Positions 27,824 to 37,789 of a stretch of DNA of 64,000 bases are shown in pieces. Made by a program: the position numbers and the translations under genes. The stretch comes from Paracoccus sp. DMF-8 (lineage in GTDB: Bacteria > Pseudomonadota > Alphaproteobacteria > Rhodobacterales > Rhodobacteraceae). The notes under the pieces are model-generated. The model was not told where the DNA came from. It saw only the letters and a list, made by a program, of their open reading frames with translations, and ran no database searches. The DNA lies in contig NZ_JARJHL010000010.1 in the NCBI RefSeq assembly GCF_029309835.1, positions 785,796 to 849,795 of the forward strand. The letters are read 5' to 3'. Numbering within the stretch: the stretch's first letter is position 1; each line of letters starts with the position of its first letter.

Positions 27824-29304
27824 GGCTTGCTCCTTTGGCGCAGGATCATGGGAAGGACGACCAGAAGGGCCGCGACGATCAGCAGGGACAACGACAGGGG
27901 CTGAGTGAAGAACACGGTGGCATCGCCCTGGCTGATCGTCAGCGCACGGCGGAACTGCTGCTCGGCCAGCGGGCCAAGGATCAGGCCGACGATGCAGGGC
28001 GCGATGGGGATGTCATAGCAGCGCATCCCAAAGCCGATGATGCCGATGATCCAGAGCAACACCACATCGGTGATGTTGTTGTTCAGCGTATAGGCACCCA
28101 TTGTGGCGAACAGCAGGATGCCGGCGTAAAGCCACGGCCTCGGCACGGCGAGGATTTTCACCCAGACGCCGGCCAGCGGCAGGTTCAGGACCAGCAGCAT
28201 CAGGTTGCCGATGTAGAGGCTGGCGATCAGGCCCCAGACCAGTTCGGGTTCCTTGTCGAACAACGTCGGCCCCGGCTGGATGCCGTATTGCTGGAACGCT
28301 GCCAGCATGATCGCCGCCGTGGCCGAAGTCGGCAGGCCAAGTGCCAGCAGCGGTGCAAGCACGCCTGCAGCCGAGGCATTGTTCGCGGCCTCGGGACCGG
28401 CGACGGCCTCGATGGCGCCGTTGCCGAATTCCTCGGGGTGCTTCGACAGCCGTTTCTCAGTCAGGTAGGACAGAAAGGTGGGGATTTCCGAGCCACCCGC
28501 CGGCAGCGCGCCGATGGGAAAGCCAAGAGCCGTGCCGCGCAGCCAAGGTTTCCAGGACCGGCGCCAGTCCTCTCGGCTCATCCATTTTGAGCCATTGAGC
28601 GCGTAAATTTCCTCGTTCTCGTAGCGGTGGCGGGCCAGCGTATAGAGCGTCTCGCCCACGGCGAACAGGCCCACGGCGACCACAACCACGTCGATACCGT
28701 CCAGCAGTTCCGGGATGCCCAGCGTGAACCGCGCCTGGCCGGTTTGCAGGTCGATGCCGACCAGGCCCAGAGCTAGGCCGAACAGCAGGCTGGCCAGCCC
28801 GCGCGACAGACTGTTGCCCAGCACAGCGGTCACTGTCGTCAGCGCCAGCACCATCAGCGCAAAATAATCCGCCGGGCCAAACAGCAGCGCCAGCTTGACC
28901 ATCAGCGGTGCCACGAAGGTCAGCGCGGCGGTGGCAATGGTGCCCGCGACGAAGGAGCCGATGGCAGCCGTTGCGAGTGCCTGCGCACCTCTGCCTTTCC
29001 GAGCCATCGCATGGCCATCCAGAGCCGTTACGATCGACGCGCTTTCGCCCGGCGTATTGAGCAGGATTGACGTGGTCGAGCCGCCATACATCGCGCCGTA
29101 GTAAATCCCGGCGAACATGATGAAGGCCGAGGCCGGTTCCATCCCGTAGGTGACGGGCAGCAGCAGCGCGACGGTCAGGGCGGGCCCGATTCCGGGCAGC
29201 ACGCCGATGGCCGTGCCCAGGACGACGCCGAGAAAGCACCAGCCGAGATTGCCGATGGTGGTGGCGACCGAGAAGCCGTGCAAAAGAGCATTCATCGTTT
29301 CCAT
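27820..29304 (-). CDS. tctA: Tripartite tricarboxylate transporter large permease TctA (system 1)
   Basis: The 494-residue membrane protein has about 12 hydrophobic segments and the TctA motifs [17 protein letters not shown] near the start and [20 protein letters not shown] in the second half. With TctB and TctC it drives ion-coupled uptake of tricarboxylates across the inner membrane. It starts 13 bp after tctB. A second complete set with about the same length is at 50074-53070. Confidence 0.96.
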   Translation of the reverse strand: METMNALLHGFSVATTIGNLGWCFLGVVLGTAIGVLPGIGPALTVALLLPVTYGMEPASAFIMFAGIYYGAMYGGSTTSILLNTPGESASIVTALDGHAMARKGRGAQALATAAIGSFVAGTIATAALTFVAPLMVKLALLFGPADYFALMVLALTTVTAVLGNSLSRGLASLLFGLALGLVGIDLQTGQARFTLGIPELLDGIDVVVVAVGLFAVGETLYTLARHRYENEEIYALNGSKWMSREDWRRSWKPWLRGTALGFPIGALPAGGSEIPTFLSYLTEKRLSKHPEEFGNGAIEAVAGPEAANNASAAGVLAPLLALGLPTSATAAIMLAAFQQYGIQPGPTLFDKEPELVWGLIASLYIGNLMLLVLNLPLAGVWVKILAVPRPWLYAGILLFATMGAYTLNNNITDVVLLWIIGIIGFGMRCYDIPIAPCIVGLILGPLAEQQFRRALTISQGDATVFFTQPLSLSLLIVAALLVVLPMILRQRSKP

Positions 29305-29317
29305 GATCCAGCGCCCC

Positions 29318-29815
29318 TCAGATTTCGTGGCCGAAATGGGTCAACACCTGCTCGACCACCGTGCCGACCGGCAGCGCCAGGTCGAGAACGCGGTCGAACA
29401 GCAGCCAGGTCAGGACCGTGAGAGCCAGACCCAGAAGCAGCGAGCGGAGGATCCTCCGCTCGCCGAAGGCATGGGCAACCGTCGCATACATCATGCTGCC
29501 GGCGATCACCCAGCCCAGCCATTCCAGGGTCAGGATCATGACTAAGAAGGCGATGGCGCCCTGAAAGGCGGCGCGAAGGTCGAGTTCGCGGAAGGGCTCG
29601 TCCTGACCCCGCCGAAGCCAAGCCTCGTGGCAGAGCTTCACGCCGATCACCGCCAGCCCGGCACCGATGATGGTCGGGAACAGGCCCGGACCAACAGCGG
29701 CCTTGGTGGCGATGGCAGGCTTCGACCACACGTCAAGAAGCATGTAGCCGCCCAAGCCCAGGCAAAACAGGCCGGGGATCAACTCGGCGTTGTGCGGTCG
29801 AAGCAACCGTTTCAT
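29318..29815 (-). CDS. tctB: Tripartite tricarboxylate transporter small subunit TctB (system 1)
   Basis: The 165-residue protein has four hydrophobic segments and the typical TctB layout ([40 protein letters not shown]). It pairs with TctA in the inner membrane. The start [13 protein letters not shown] was chosen because the longer frame runs back into tctC. Confidence 0.92.
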   Translation of the reverse strand: MKRLLRPHNAELIPGLFCLGLGGYMLLDVWSKPAIATKAAVGPGLFPTIIGAGLAVIGVKLCHEAWLRRGQDEPFRELDLRAAFQGAIAFLVMILTLEWLGWVIAGSMMYATVAHAFGERRILRSLLLGLALTVLTWLLFDRVLDLALPVGTVVEQVLTHFGHEI

Positions 29816-29838
29816 GGTAAGGCCCTCCGCTGCCGTGG

Positions 29839-30810
29839 TCAAAGAACGCCCGCGTCTTTCAGGGCCTGGCCGATGCGGGTGGTCTCGTCGTTCAGGAAGG
29901 TGCCGAACTCCTCTGCGGGCTGATAGCTGTCGATCCAGCCGCGGGTTTTTAGCGCATCCGCCCATTCCGGCGAGGTCGCCATGTCGGCGATTGCGGCGTT
30001 CAGCGCCTCGATGTCGGCTTCCTTCGCTTTGGGGTTGGCGACGATACCCCGCCAGTTCTGCACCACCAGATCGACACCAGCTTCCGTGAAGGTCGGCACG
30101 TCCACCCCTTCGATCCGCTCGGCACCGGATACCGCCAACGCCCGCAGATCACCCGCCTCGACCTGGGCACGGAATTCCTCATAGCCCGAGATGCCTACCG
30201 TCGCGTGCCCGCCCAGAACCGAGGCCAGAACTTCGCCGCCGCCCGCATGGACGACATAGTTGATCGCGGTCGGATCGACACCCACCGTCTTGGCAAACAA
30301 ACCTGCGGTTACGTGGTCCACGCCGCCGATCGAGCCGCCCGCCCAAGACACGTCGCCCGGCGCTTCCTTCAGCTTGGCGATCAGGTCGTCCAGTGTCTGG
30401 ATGTCCGAATTAGCCGGCACGACGATCGCATCCACGTCGCCCATCAGCCGGGCGACCGGAGTCACGTTTTCCAGCGTCACGGCAGATTGCGTGGTCAAGA
30501 CTCCGCCGACCAAGGCAAAGCCTACGATCAGGGCCGAAGTCTTGCGCGGCCGCGAGGTCACAAATTGCGACAACCCAACCGTGCCGCCACCCCCGGCGAC
30601 GTTGGTGACTTCGACGGCCGGAATCGTGCCGCGTGCCTGCAATACGCCCTGCACGGCACGAGCCAGCTGGTCATAGCCCGAGCACGGGCTGGACGGCGCC
30701 AGCAATTCCAGCGACGGCAGCATCTCCTCGGCCTGCGCGGCCGGGATGGCGGCCAGCGAGATCGCGCCGGCCATCAGAACCGCAAAGGCGCGGCGGGTAA
30801 TCGTGGTCAT
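29839..30810 (-). CDS. tctC: TctC-type periplasmic tricarboxylate-binding protein (system 1)
   Basis: The 323-residue protein has an N-terminal signal peptide (TITRRAFAVLMAGAISLAAI then AAQAEE) and the Bug/TctC fold with NVAGGGGTVGLSQF and SWAGGSIGGVDHVTAG, the ligand-loop segments. It delivers the substrate to TctAB. Two ATGs lie 6 bp apart; the second (30810) has AGGGAGG at proper spacing, whereas the first overlaps it too closely. The ligand is probably an organic acid but cannot be read directly. Confidence 0.93.
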   Translation of the reverse strand: MTTITRRAFAVLMAGAISLAAIPAAQAEEMLPSLELLAPSSPCSGYDQLARAVQGVLQARGTIPAVEVTNVAGGGGTVGLSQFVTSRPRKTSALIVGFALVGGVLTTQSAVTLENVTPVARLMGDVDAIVVPANSDIQTLDDLIAKLKEAPGDVSWAGGSIGGVDHVTAGLFAKTVGVDPTAINYVVHAGGGEVLASVLGGHATVGISGYEEFRAQVEAGDLRALAVSGAERIEGVDVPTFTEAGVDLVVQNWRGIVANPKAKEADIEALNAAIADMATSPEWADALKTRGWIDSYQPAEEFGTFLNDETTRIGQALKDAGVL

Positions 30811-30854
30811 GGTCATTCCTCCCTTGTTGGTCCCTCCCGGACCATCGTTGAAAA

Positions 30855-31922
30855 TCAGGCCAGCGCGGCGCAAACCGCGTCGGTGAAGGCTTCGGTGCCC
30901 AGCGGACCGCCTAGGTCGGCGGTGCGGCGCTCGGGGTGGTCCAGCGTCGACTCGATGGCGGCCTCGATGGCGCGAGCAGCGTCGATCAGCTTCGCCTCGC
31001 CATTCTGGCGGCCCAGATGATCCAGCAGCATCGCAGCGGACAGGATCAGCGAGGTCGGGTTGGCCTTGCCCTGGCCCTGGATGTCGGGCGCCGAACCGTG
31101 CTGGGCCTGCGCAACGCAGACGTCAGCGCCTTGATTGATCGAGCCGCCCAAGCCAAGGCTGCCGCACAGTTCCGAAGCCTCGTCCGACAGGATGTCACCA
31201 AACATGTTGGTGGTGACGATCACGTCGAAGGCGTCCGGTTTGCGGATCAGCAGCGCGGCGGTTGCGTCCACGATCAGCTCTTCCAACTGCACATCAGGAT
31301 AATCTGCCGCGACCTTACGAACCTCACGCAGGAACAGCCCGTCCGACAGCTTGACGACATTGGCCTTGTGGACCGCTGTCACCTTCTTGCGCCGGGCGCG
31401 GGCCAGCTCGAACGCGGCTTTGGCGACATTGCGCGAAGCCCGCGCCGTGATTTTTCTGACCGACAGCGCCATGTCCGGGTCGGGCATGAACTCGCCGGTG
31501 CCGGAAAACATGTTGCGGTCGGAATAGAAGCCTTCGGTATTCTCGCGCACGATGATCAGGTCCATCGGCTTGCGCAGCACAGTCAGGTCGGGGCGCGATT
31601 TGCAGGGGCGCACATTCGCGAACAGTTCGAACTTCACCCGCAACTCGCCCGATGGGTTGATGCCTCCCTTGTCGCGGGTGGGATAGTCATAGTGGGACAC
31701 CGGCCCAAGGATGACACCATCCACTTCGGGGATGCGTTTCATCACCGCGTCAGGCAATGTCGTGCCCTGCTCGACCAGAGATTTCAGGCCGATGTCGGCC
31801 TGTTCGATTTGCAGGTGCAGGCCAAAGCGGCGGTGGGCGGTATCCAGCACGCGCAGGGTCGCTTCGGTGATCTCAGGGCCGATCCCGTCTCCGGGAAGAA
31901 CCAGAAGGCGCAAGTTGCTCAT
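30855..31922 (-). CDS. Isocitrate/isopropylmalate dehydrogenase family protein
   Basis: The 355-residue NAD(P)-dependent decarboxylating dehydrogenase begins LRLLVLPGDGIGPEITEATL. It has IIVRENTEGFYSDRNM, KKVTAVHKANVVKLSDG and TTNMFGDILSDEASELCGSL, the metal- and substrate-binding segments of the beta-decarboxylating family. The NTEGFYS type loop is close to tartrate, homoisocitrate or NAD-isocitrate dehydrogenases. It is the first gene of the 12-gene leftward operon and probably oxidises the isocitrate-like product of the island. GntR1 is divergent from it. Confidence 0.92.
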   Translation of the reverse strand: MSNLRLLVLPGDGIGPEITEATLRVLDTAHRRFGLHLQIEQADIGLKSLVEQGTTLPDAVMKRIPEVDGVILGPVSHYDYPTRDKGGINPSGELRVKFELFANVRPCKSRPDLTVLRKPMDLIIVRENTEGFYSDRNMFSGTGEFMPDPDMALSVRKITARASRNVAKAAFELARARRKKVTAVHKANVVKLSDGLFLREVRKVAADYPDVQLEELIVDATAALLIRKPDAFDVIVTTNMFGDILSDEASELCGSLGLGGSINQGADVCVAQAQHGSAPDIQGQGKANPTSLILSAAMLLDHLGRQNGEAKLIDAARAIEAAIESTLDHPERRTADLGGPLGTEAFTDAVCAALA

Positions 31923-32008
31923 CCTTATTTTTGGACGGAAGAACCCGGACGTCGATCGAGAAACGGCGATGCTTTCCGGTTCGACCCCCTCGTGTGGTCT
32001 TTTAACGC

Positions 32009-32047
32009 TTGTAAATACCAGTTAGCGAATGATTCGGTATTTTGCAA
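32009..32047. promoter_or_regulatory. Candidate operator between the dehydrogenase operon and GntR1
   Basis: The near-perfect inverted repeat TTGTAAATACC (32009-32019) and GGTATTTTGCAA (32036-32047) lies in the divergent intergenic region. AATACC/GGTATT halves also occur before GntR2. It is a candidate GntR-type binding site. Confidence 0.4.
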
Positions 32048-32118
32048 TGCTAAAGTTCCACCAACTTGGCAAAGAGATCCAACTATGCCATCTCTTAGAA
32101 AAATCAGCCGGAACCTTG

Positions 32119-33036
32119 ATGACCACGCTCGCCAACTCCCTTGCCAGCCAGATCGCAGCCCATATCAGCGCCGACGGGCTCAAACCCGGCGATCGCCTGA
32201 CCGAACGGAAGCTCGCCGAGCAGTTCCGCGTCTCGCGCTCACCGGTCAGGGTGGCGCTGAAACAACTGGAGGAAGCGGGTGTTCTGATCTCCGGCGACCG
32301 CAGTGGTTACCGGCTGGTCGATACGGCGGCGGCTGAGGAGTTCACCGTGCCTGTCGAGCAGATCGACGAGGACGAAAAAATTTACCTGCGCATTGCCGAT
32401 GACCGTGTATCGGGACGACTACCCGAACGGATTACCGAGAATGAACTGCACCGCCGATATGATCTGACCAAAGGCCGCCTGACGAAACTGTTGCGGCGTA
32501 TGTCACAAGAAGGATGGATCGAGCGCCTGCCCGGACATGGCTGGGAATTTTTGCCGGTTCTAACCTCGCTCGAATCCTATCGCGACAGCTATCGTTTTCG
32601 GCAGTTGATCGAGCCGGCGGCCCTTCTGGAGCCGCGCTTCCAGCTGAACCGACCAGTTCTGGAAAGCCGACTGGCCGAACAGCGTTGGCTTGTCGAGGGC
32701 GGGATCTGGACCGTGCCTGATGCGAAACTGTTCGAGCTGAACAGCGGCATGCACGAATCGGTCATCGAGTGCAGCCAGAACATATTCTTCATCGACGCCC
32801 TGAAGCGCGTCGATCGTTTGCGCCGATTGATTGATTATCGTCAGATGCTGGATCGAGATGTCGCTCGGGAACGCTGCATCGAACATATCGAACTGCTGCA
32901 TCTGGTGCTGAGTAGCCGAAACAAAGACGCGTCCGAGTTCATGCGCAGGCATCTGGAGGCCCTAGGACCGCTGAAAAGTCGTGCTAGGGCGATTGAAGCA
33001 CGGATCTGTGATGAGATGACAAGTTATCCAGAATGA
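32119..33036 (+). CDS. GntR-family regulator with two winged-helix segments (GntR1)
   Basis: The 305-residue protein has a normal GntR wHTH (DRLTERKLAEQFRVSRSPVR, about residues 28-75). A second wHTH-like stretch of similar plan follows (RLPERITENELHRRYDLTKG then GWIERLPGHGWEF, about 95-165). It ends with an FCD-type effector domain (YRFRQLIEPAALLEP, NSGMHESVIECSQN). Two further regulators in the island share this layout. It is divergent from the tctABC/dehydrogenase operon, which it probably controls in response to an organic acid. The start at 32119 begins the conserved part; earlier codons are unconvincing. Confidence 0.88.
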   Translation: MTTLANSLASQIAAHISADGLKPGDRLTERKLAEQFRVSRSPVRVALKQLEEAGVLISGDRSGYRLVDTAAAEEFTVPVEQIDEDEKIYLRIADDRVSGRLPERITENELHRRYDLTKGRLTKLLRRMSQEGWIERLPGHGWEFLPVLTSLESYRDSYRFRQLIEPAALLEPRFQLNRPVLESRLAEQRWLVEGGIWTVPDAKLFELNSGMHESVIECSQNIFFIDALKRVDRLRRLIDYRQMLDRDVARERCIEHIELLHLVLSSRNKDASEFMRRHLEALGPLKSRARAIEARICDEMTSYPE

Positions 33037-33051
33037 CCGCATCGCCGGTCT

Positions 33052-34269
33052 TCAGGTCGACAGCGCCCTGCGCAGGTTGCCCGATGCGGCGTAAAGGGGG
33101 GCCCGGCCGGAAAGCAGGACTTGGGCGCTCCGACGATAGGCCGCCGTCGAGATTGCGAGATCCGCGCCCCTACCCTTGGCGACAATAGTCGTTTCGAGAA
33201 TGCCGGCCGGATTCTCAATCGAGATCGCAAACTCCCGCTCGTCCGCTGTGACGGCGGGTGCCTGCCGCGCAACTTCTCTCGCGATGCTTCCCTCGATAAG
33301 GGTGGCGGCGGCAAGGCAACATCCGCCGGAAACCGCCATCGACGCATGGGGAGTCTGCGGTGTGAAATACCGGACCGCAATATGAGCGTCGGCGCCCAGT
33401 GGGGGCGCAATCATGCACACTTTTGGGATCGTCTCGCTGCGCGCAAGCTCTGCCTCCGTCATGAGTTCGCCGTTGCGATTACGCAATTTCATCCGTTGCC
33501 CGGCTTCAACCCACACCTTCCGCAGCACCTCCACCAAGGCCCTGTCCGAGGTCAACTCGGCGATGGTCTCGTAGCCGGTCTTCCCAAGATCTGCCGCTCT
33601 GATGATGACCATGGGGACGGCAACATCAACACAGGACGCGGAGATATCGTTGAATACATCCCGCACATTGCCAGTTGGGAGAAGCTGTCCACTCTTGGCT
33701 CCGATCGGCTCGTGCATGAACAGATCAACGCCGGGATGGGCGCCCAGCACGCCCGGTATCTCGGCGGGGATCAGACCCTCCCCAGGACGATACTTAAGGC
33801 GACCTGTCGTGCGGACACCGGTATTGGTATTGATGATCTCGATCTCGGGATCTTCGGCATCCAATTTCAGAATGCCGACGTCAAATGCCCATAGCGGCAA
33901 GGCGGAGGACATGTTCCCGCAGTTCACGCTCCAGTCGATCGAGCTGTGATCTGCGGCAAGCTGGGCCAATGTGCTGACAAGGCATGTCTTCCCGGCCCGC
34001 TCCTCGACCCGCACGAAGAACGCCTTGTTGCTAGTCGCCGCACCACGGCCGAGGCCGGTGGTCTGGCGGTTGCCCTGGGTGCTTCCGGTCAGCGGAACGC
34101 CCATGAGGTGGCGGAGAAGCTCTTCGCGATCCTCCTGCTTCTCGGGGGCCAGCGGTTCCCAGATCACGATGCCTGTGGATGTCCCGCCACGCATGTGATG
34201 TAGTGGAAATTCTACAACATCGTTCCGAACCACGATGGCGAGGCTATCGTCTATATCCTTCATACTCAT
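33052..34269 (-). CDS. PrpF-family carboxylate isomerase (system 1)
   Basis: The 405-residue protein has the two-lobed diaminopimelate-epimerase-like fold of PrpF/GalD: MRGGTSTGI at the N-terminus, VNCGNMSSALPLWAF with the first catalytic cysteine, and VSGGCCLAAATL with the second. PrpF isomerises 2-methylaconitate; GalD tautomerises 4-oxalomesaconate. Beside an aconitase and tricarboxylate transporters, a cis-trans or allylic isomerisation of an unsaturated tricarboxylate is most likely. It is about 35 residues longer than PrpF2 in the window. The start was placed at the ATG with AAGGGAAA upstream. Confidence 0.9.
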   Translation of the reverse strand: MSMKDIDDSLAIVVRNDVVEFPLHHMRGGTSTGIVIWEPLAPEKQEDREELLRHLMGVPLTGSTQGNRQTTGLGRGAATSNKAFFVRVEERAGKTCLVSTLAQLAADHSSIDWSVNCGNMSSALPLWAFDVGILKLDAEDPEIEIINTNTGVRTTGRLKYRPGEGLIPAEIPGVLGAHPGVDLFMHEPIGAKSGQLLPTGNVRDVFNDISASCVDVAVPMVIIRAADLGKTGYETIAELTSDRALVEVLRKVWVEAGQRMKLRNRNGELMTEAELARSETIPKVCMIAPPLGADAHIAVRYFTPQTPHASMAVSGGCCLAAATLIEGSIAREVARQAPAVTADEREFAISIENPAGILETTIVAKGRGADLAISTAAYRRSAQVLLSGRAPLYAASGNLRRALST

Positions 34270-34390
34270 TCGCAAATTTCCCTTCCGTTCTGCATCTCAC
34301 GGAATTTCCTTACAAGCGCCGGATGGGCCCTCCACGAAAAGCCGGCTAGGGCATGACTTGGCTTGTGCTCATCGGCAGGAGACGATTTCG

Positions 34391-35128
34391 CTAGGTCGGC
34401 AGGATTGCGGCACCACCATCCACGCCATGCTTCTCGAGAATCCACCGCGTTTCGCCCGCTCTGACCATCTGATCCAAGAATGCGCACAGATGACGGTGGG
34501 CGGCGGGACGACCTGCCGGGATACCCATGGCCTGCAGGATCTCCATGAAGGGGGGCTGCAGGACGCGGGCCCCCGCACGCGGGGCCGCGATCTCCTCCAT
34601 TGCCTTGCGGATTCCGGCCAGCGCGTCGACCCGGCCGGCGTCGAAGGCTGCGACGGCCTCTTGCATCGAGCCGAAGGTAACCAGTTGCTCGGACCCCGGG
34701 CGCCGGGCCAGATGCAGGGCATAGGCGCTGCCTTCCACCGAACCTACCGTCAATTTCCGGCTGATCACCTCATCCGCGGAACCGGCATCGGAGCCTCTGC
34801 CTGCGAGATAGCAGCCTTCGATCCGGATATAGGGCGGGGTGAAACTGATCGTTCGGGCACGATCCGGGTCAACCGCCAGAAAGCAGACATCCCAGACGTC
34901 CGCCTCGGCCGAGGCCGAGACGTCTCCGGCGCGATCGAATTCGACGAAGACGGGTTCCGTTCCAAGCTCTGCGGCTAGGGCGCGGGCCAGATCTACCGAG
35001 ATGCCGATCGGTCTGCCAGCATCCCCCCTGTCGGCTAGGACCCGGTTGCCGTGATTGATCGCGATGCGCAGCGTGCCGGAGGGCGCGTAATCGGTGATCG
35101 CGACAGGTGGTAAAGGTGGTTGTGTCAT
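34391..35128 (-). CDS. Solute-binding family 3-like protein lacking a signal peptide
   Basis: The 245-residue protein has the SBP_bac_3 pattern (PSGTLRIAINHGNR, GISVDLARALAAEL, SFTPPYIRIEGCYLAG, SMQEAVAAFDAGRVDAL). It begins MTQPPLPPVAITDYAPSG with no hydrophobic export signal and no lipobox. It would therefore stay in the cytoplasm. It lies between aconitase and prpF in the same leftward operon, with no amino-acid-type permease. A metabolite sensor, or an enzyme built on the binding-protein fold, fits better than transport. Confidence 0.7.
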   Translation of the reverse strand: MTQPPLPPVAITDYAPSGTLRIAINHGNRVLADRGDAGRPIGISVDLARALAAELGTEPVFVEFDRAGDVSASAEADVWDVCFLAVDPDRARTISFTPPYIRIEGCYLAGRGSDAGSADEVISRKLTVGSVEGSAYALHLARRPGSEQLVTFGSMQEAVAAFDAGRVDALAGIRKAMEEIAAPRAGARVLQPPFMEILQAMGIPAGRPAAHRHLCAFLDQMVRAGETRWILEKHGVDGGAAILPT

Positions 35129-35152
35129 TGTGAAACTCGATCTGGCCGGTGG

Positions 35153-37789
35153 CTATGTGGAGGAAGGGTTGAGGGAAGCGTCCGCCTCAAGCGTCATCGA
35201 AAGCACCTGGGGCATGATGCCCCCATTGGCGAGATATTCCATCTCGGTCACGGTCTCGACGCAAAGCCGCAGGCCGATCTCCTGAGACCTTCCATCCGTC
35301 CGGGCGATCCGCAAGAGCGCGCGGCCGCCGATGGAAAATTCATTAGGGAACAGCAGATCGAAGGTTTCGGTCCCCGCGAGGCCCAGGGAGTCCGAGCTGT
35401 CCTGTGGATCGAAACGCAGCGGAAGGATGCCCAATCCCACAAGGTTGCTGCGATGGATTCGCTCGAAGCTTTGCGCGACGATCGCCCTAACGCCCAGAAG
35501 CGCCGGGCCCTTGGCTGCCCAGTCCCGCGAGCTGCCCGTCCCATATTCGCGGCCCGCGAAGACGACGACCGGGACGCGCTCTTCGCGATAGCGCATGGCC
35601 GCATCGAAGACCGACATCGTCTCGCCCGAGGGCTGATGGCAAGTGAAACCGCCTTCGGTTCCCGGAGCCATGCGGTTACGCAGACGCACATTGCCGAATG
35701 TGCCACGCATCATGATCTCATGGTTCCCGCGCCGCGCGGCGAAGGTATTGAAATCCGACTTAGCTATGCCGGCATCAATCAGCCATTTCCCCGCGTCCGA
35801 GGTGGGTTTGATGGCTCCGCCAGGACTGATGTGATCCGTGGTGACGCTGTCACCTAGGATAAGCAGGGCACGCGCGCCCGTGATTTCGGTCAGAGCCGAA
35901 GCCGGTTTGCCGGGCGGAAAGAAGGGCGGTTCCTTGATGTAGGTGGACGGTGCCCAGTCATAGACGGCAGATTCCGTGATCTCGATCCGGTCCCAACGTG
36001 ACCGATCATCAGTGCCAGCCGCTGCCCCCATTCGCGCCGCGATGGCGGTCAGATCCGCAATTTCCTTGGCATCCGGCCAGATGTCCGCCAGCAGGACATC
36101 GCCCTGAAGCGGTTCGGTCTCGAGGTTGCGACCAACCGATCCGGCAATCGCATAGGCGACGACCAGCGGTGGGCTCGCCAGGAAATTCGCCTTGATGGCT
36201 GGATGGATCCGCGCCTCGAAGTTCCGGTTGCCGGACAGAACCGCCGCAACCACCGCGCCGCTCTCAGCCAACTGCCGTTCAAGCTCCGGGTCGAGCGGAC
36301 CGGAATTCCCGATGCAAGTGCCGCACCCGAAAGCCGCGACCTCAAACCCCAGAGCTGCAAGAGGGGCGAGAAGTCCGAGGTTTTCCATATAGGCAGCGAC
36401 GGAGCGCGACCCCGGCGAGAACGAGGTCTTGATCTTCGGATCCACCTGCAGACCGACACGCAAAGCGTTCCGCGCAAGCAGCCCGGCAGCAATCATCACC
36501 TGCGGGTTGGACGTATTTGTGCAGGACGTGATCGCGGCAAGCACGACGTCGCCGTCATTGTTTTGCGCCGCCGTTCCGACGTCACGGCCATAGCCCCCCT
36601 CCGAGACAGGTGCGGCCAGCAGCTGCCGGAAGTGCCGACCAGCCTCGCTCAACGCGATCCGGTCCTGCGGTCGGCGGGGGCCTGCGATGCTGGGCACGAT
36701 CCCGGCCAAGTCTATCTCGACGACCTGACTGAAATCAATCTGCCCCGGACCCGGAACCCCGAACATGCCCTGGGCATGATAATAGTCCCGCACCAGCGCC
36801 ACCGAACCTTCGCCCCGACCGGTATCGCGAAGGTAGTCGAGCGTCCGCTCATCCACCGGGAAGAACCCGATGGTTGCTCCGTATTCCGGCGCCATGTTGG
36901 CAAGTGTCGCCCGTTCCGGAACGCTGAGCCTGACCGCACCCTTTCCGAAGAACTCGACGAATTTGCCGACCACGCCGACCTTTCTCAGGCGCTCTGTCAC
37001 CGTCAGCACGAGATCAGTCGTAGTCACGCCGACGGGCAGGATCCCGTGCAGGTGGACTCCGATGACATCGGGCAAGAGCATGGTGACCGGTTGGCCAAGC
37101 ATGGCCGACTCGGCCTCGATGCCGCCGACGCCCCAGCCGATCACCCCCATGCCGTTGACCATGGTGGTGTGGCTGTCACAGCCGAGGAGCGTGTCCGGAT
37201 GGGCCACCCCATCGGTCACCCAGGCGACACCGGCCAGTTGTTCAAGGTTGATTTGATGGCAGATGCCATTCCCGGGGGGCACGACCCGCAGCTTGTCGAA
37301 GGCGGCATCCGACCATTTGATGAAGCGGAACCGTTCCTGATTGCGCTCGAATTCCAGCTCGGTGTTGAGGGCGAGCGCATCAGGCCGCCCGTGGACGTCG
37401 ATCTGGACGGAATGGTCGACCACAAGATCTACACGAATGCCAGGTTCGATCGCCTTCGGATTGCGACCCTGCCGTGCCGCCGCGCTGCGCATTGCCGCAA
37501 GATCGGCCAGAAGCGGGATGCCGGTGGAATCCGGCACCAGGATGCGGTTGACGAAGAAGGAGACTTCCACGTCCCGGTCCGCATGGGGCCGCCAGCCCGC
37601 CAGACGCTCGAGATGCTCGCGGCCCAGCTTGTCGTTTAGATGCCCCCGCGCCGCGGATTCCAACAGGATACGCAGCGAATACGGAAGCCTGCGGATGCCG
37701 GGGAATTCGCTCTCCAACTGCTCCAGGGGTAGATATTTCAGGCCGCGGACTTCCTGTCCGGCCAGAGGCTGCAAACTCAGAACGCCCAT
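35153..37789 (-). CDS. AcnA-type aconitate hydratase (system 1)
   Basis: The 878-residue protein has the full AcnA/IRP domain order. The [4Fe-4S] ligands are C422 (SCTNTSNP), C489 and C492 (CGTCIGNSG). The swivelling domain carries GDSVTTDHISPGG and REYGTGSSRDWAAKG. It interconverts citrate or isocitrate with cis-aconitate in the cytoplasm. Together with PrpF1 it would bring an isomerised aconitate into the TCA cycle. Its start overlaps the ABC ATPase gene by 13 bp. Primary housekeeping aconitase is not expected on a transposon, so this is a specialised copy. Confidence 0.93.
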   Translation of the reverse strand: MGVLSLQPLAGQEVRGLKYLPLEQLESEFPGIRRLPYSLRILLESAARGHLNDKLGREHLERLAGWRPHADRDVEVSFFVNRILVPDSTGIPLLADLAAMRSAAARQGRNPKAIEPGIRVDLVVDHSVQIDVHGRPDALALNTELEFERNQERFRFIKWSDAAFDKLRVVPPGNGICHQINLEQLAGVAWVTDGVAHPDTLLGCDSHTTMVNGMGVIGWGVGGIEAESAMLGQPVTMLLPDVIGVHLHGILPVGVTTTDLVLTVTERLRKVGVVGKFVEFFGKGAVRLSVPERATLANMAPEYGATIGFFPVDERTLDYLRDTGRGEGSVALVRDYYHAQGMFGVPGPGQIDFSQVVEIDLAGIVPSIAGPRRPQDRIALSEAGRHFRQLLAAPVSEGGYGRDVGTAAQNNDGDVVLAAITSCTNTSNPQVMIAAGLLARNALRVGLQVDPKIKTSFSPGSRSVAAYMENLGLLAPLAALGFEVAAFGCGTCIGNSGPLDPELERQLAESGAVVAAVLSGNRNFEARIHPAIKANFLASPPLVVAYAIAGSVGRNLETEPLQGDVLLADIWPDAKEIADLTAIAARMGAAAGTDDRSRWDRIEITESAVYDWAPSTYIKEPPFFPPGKPASALTEITGARALLILGDSVTTDHISPGGAIKPTSDAGKWLIDAGIAKSDFNTFAARRGNHEIMMRGTFGNVRLRNRMAPGTEGGFTCHQPSGETMSVFDAAMRYREERVPVVVFAGREYGTGSSRDWAAKGPALLGVRAIVAQSFERIHRSNLVGLGILPLRFDPQDSSDSLGLAGTETFDLLFPNEFSIGGRALLRIARTDGRSQEIGLRLCVETVTEMEYLANGGIMPQVLSMTLEADASLNPSST

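Noticed and set aside
35153..37639. Long + strand frame across the aconitase gene
   Set aside because: It is a shadow frame of acnA1 without ribosome-binding site or recognisable domain.
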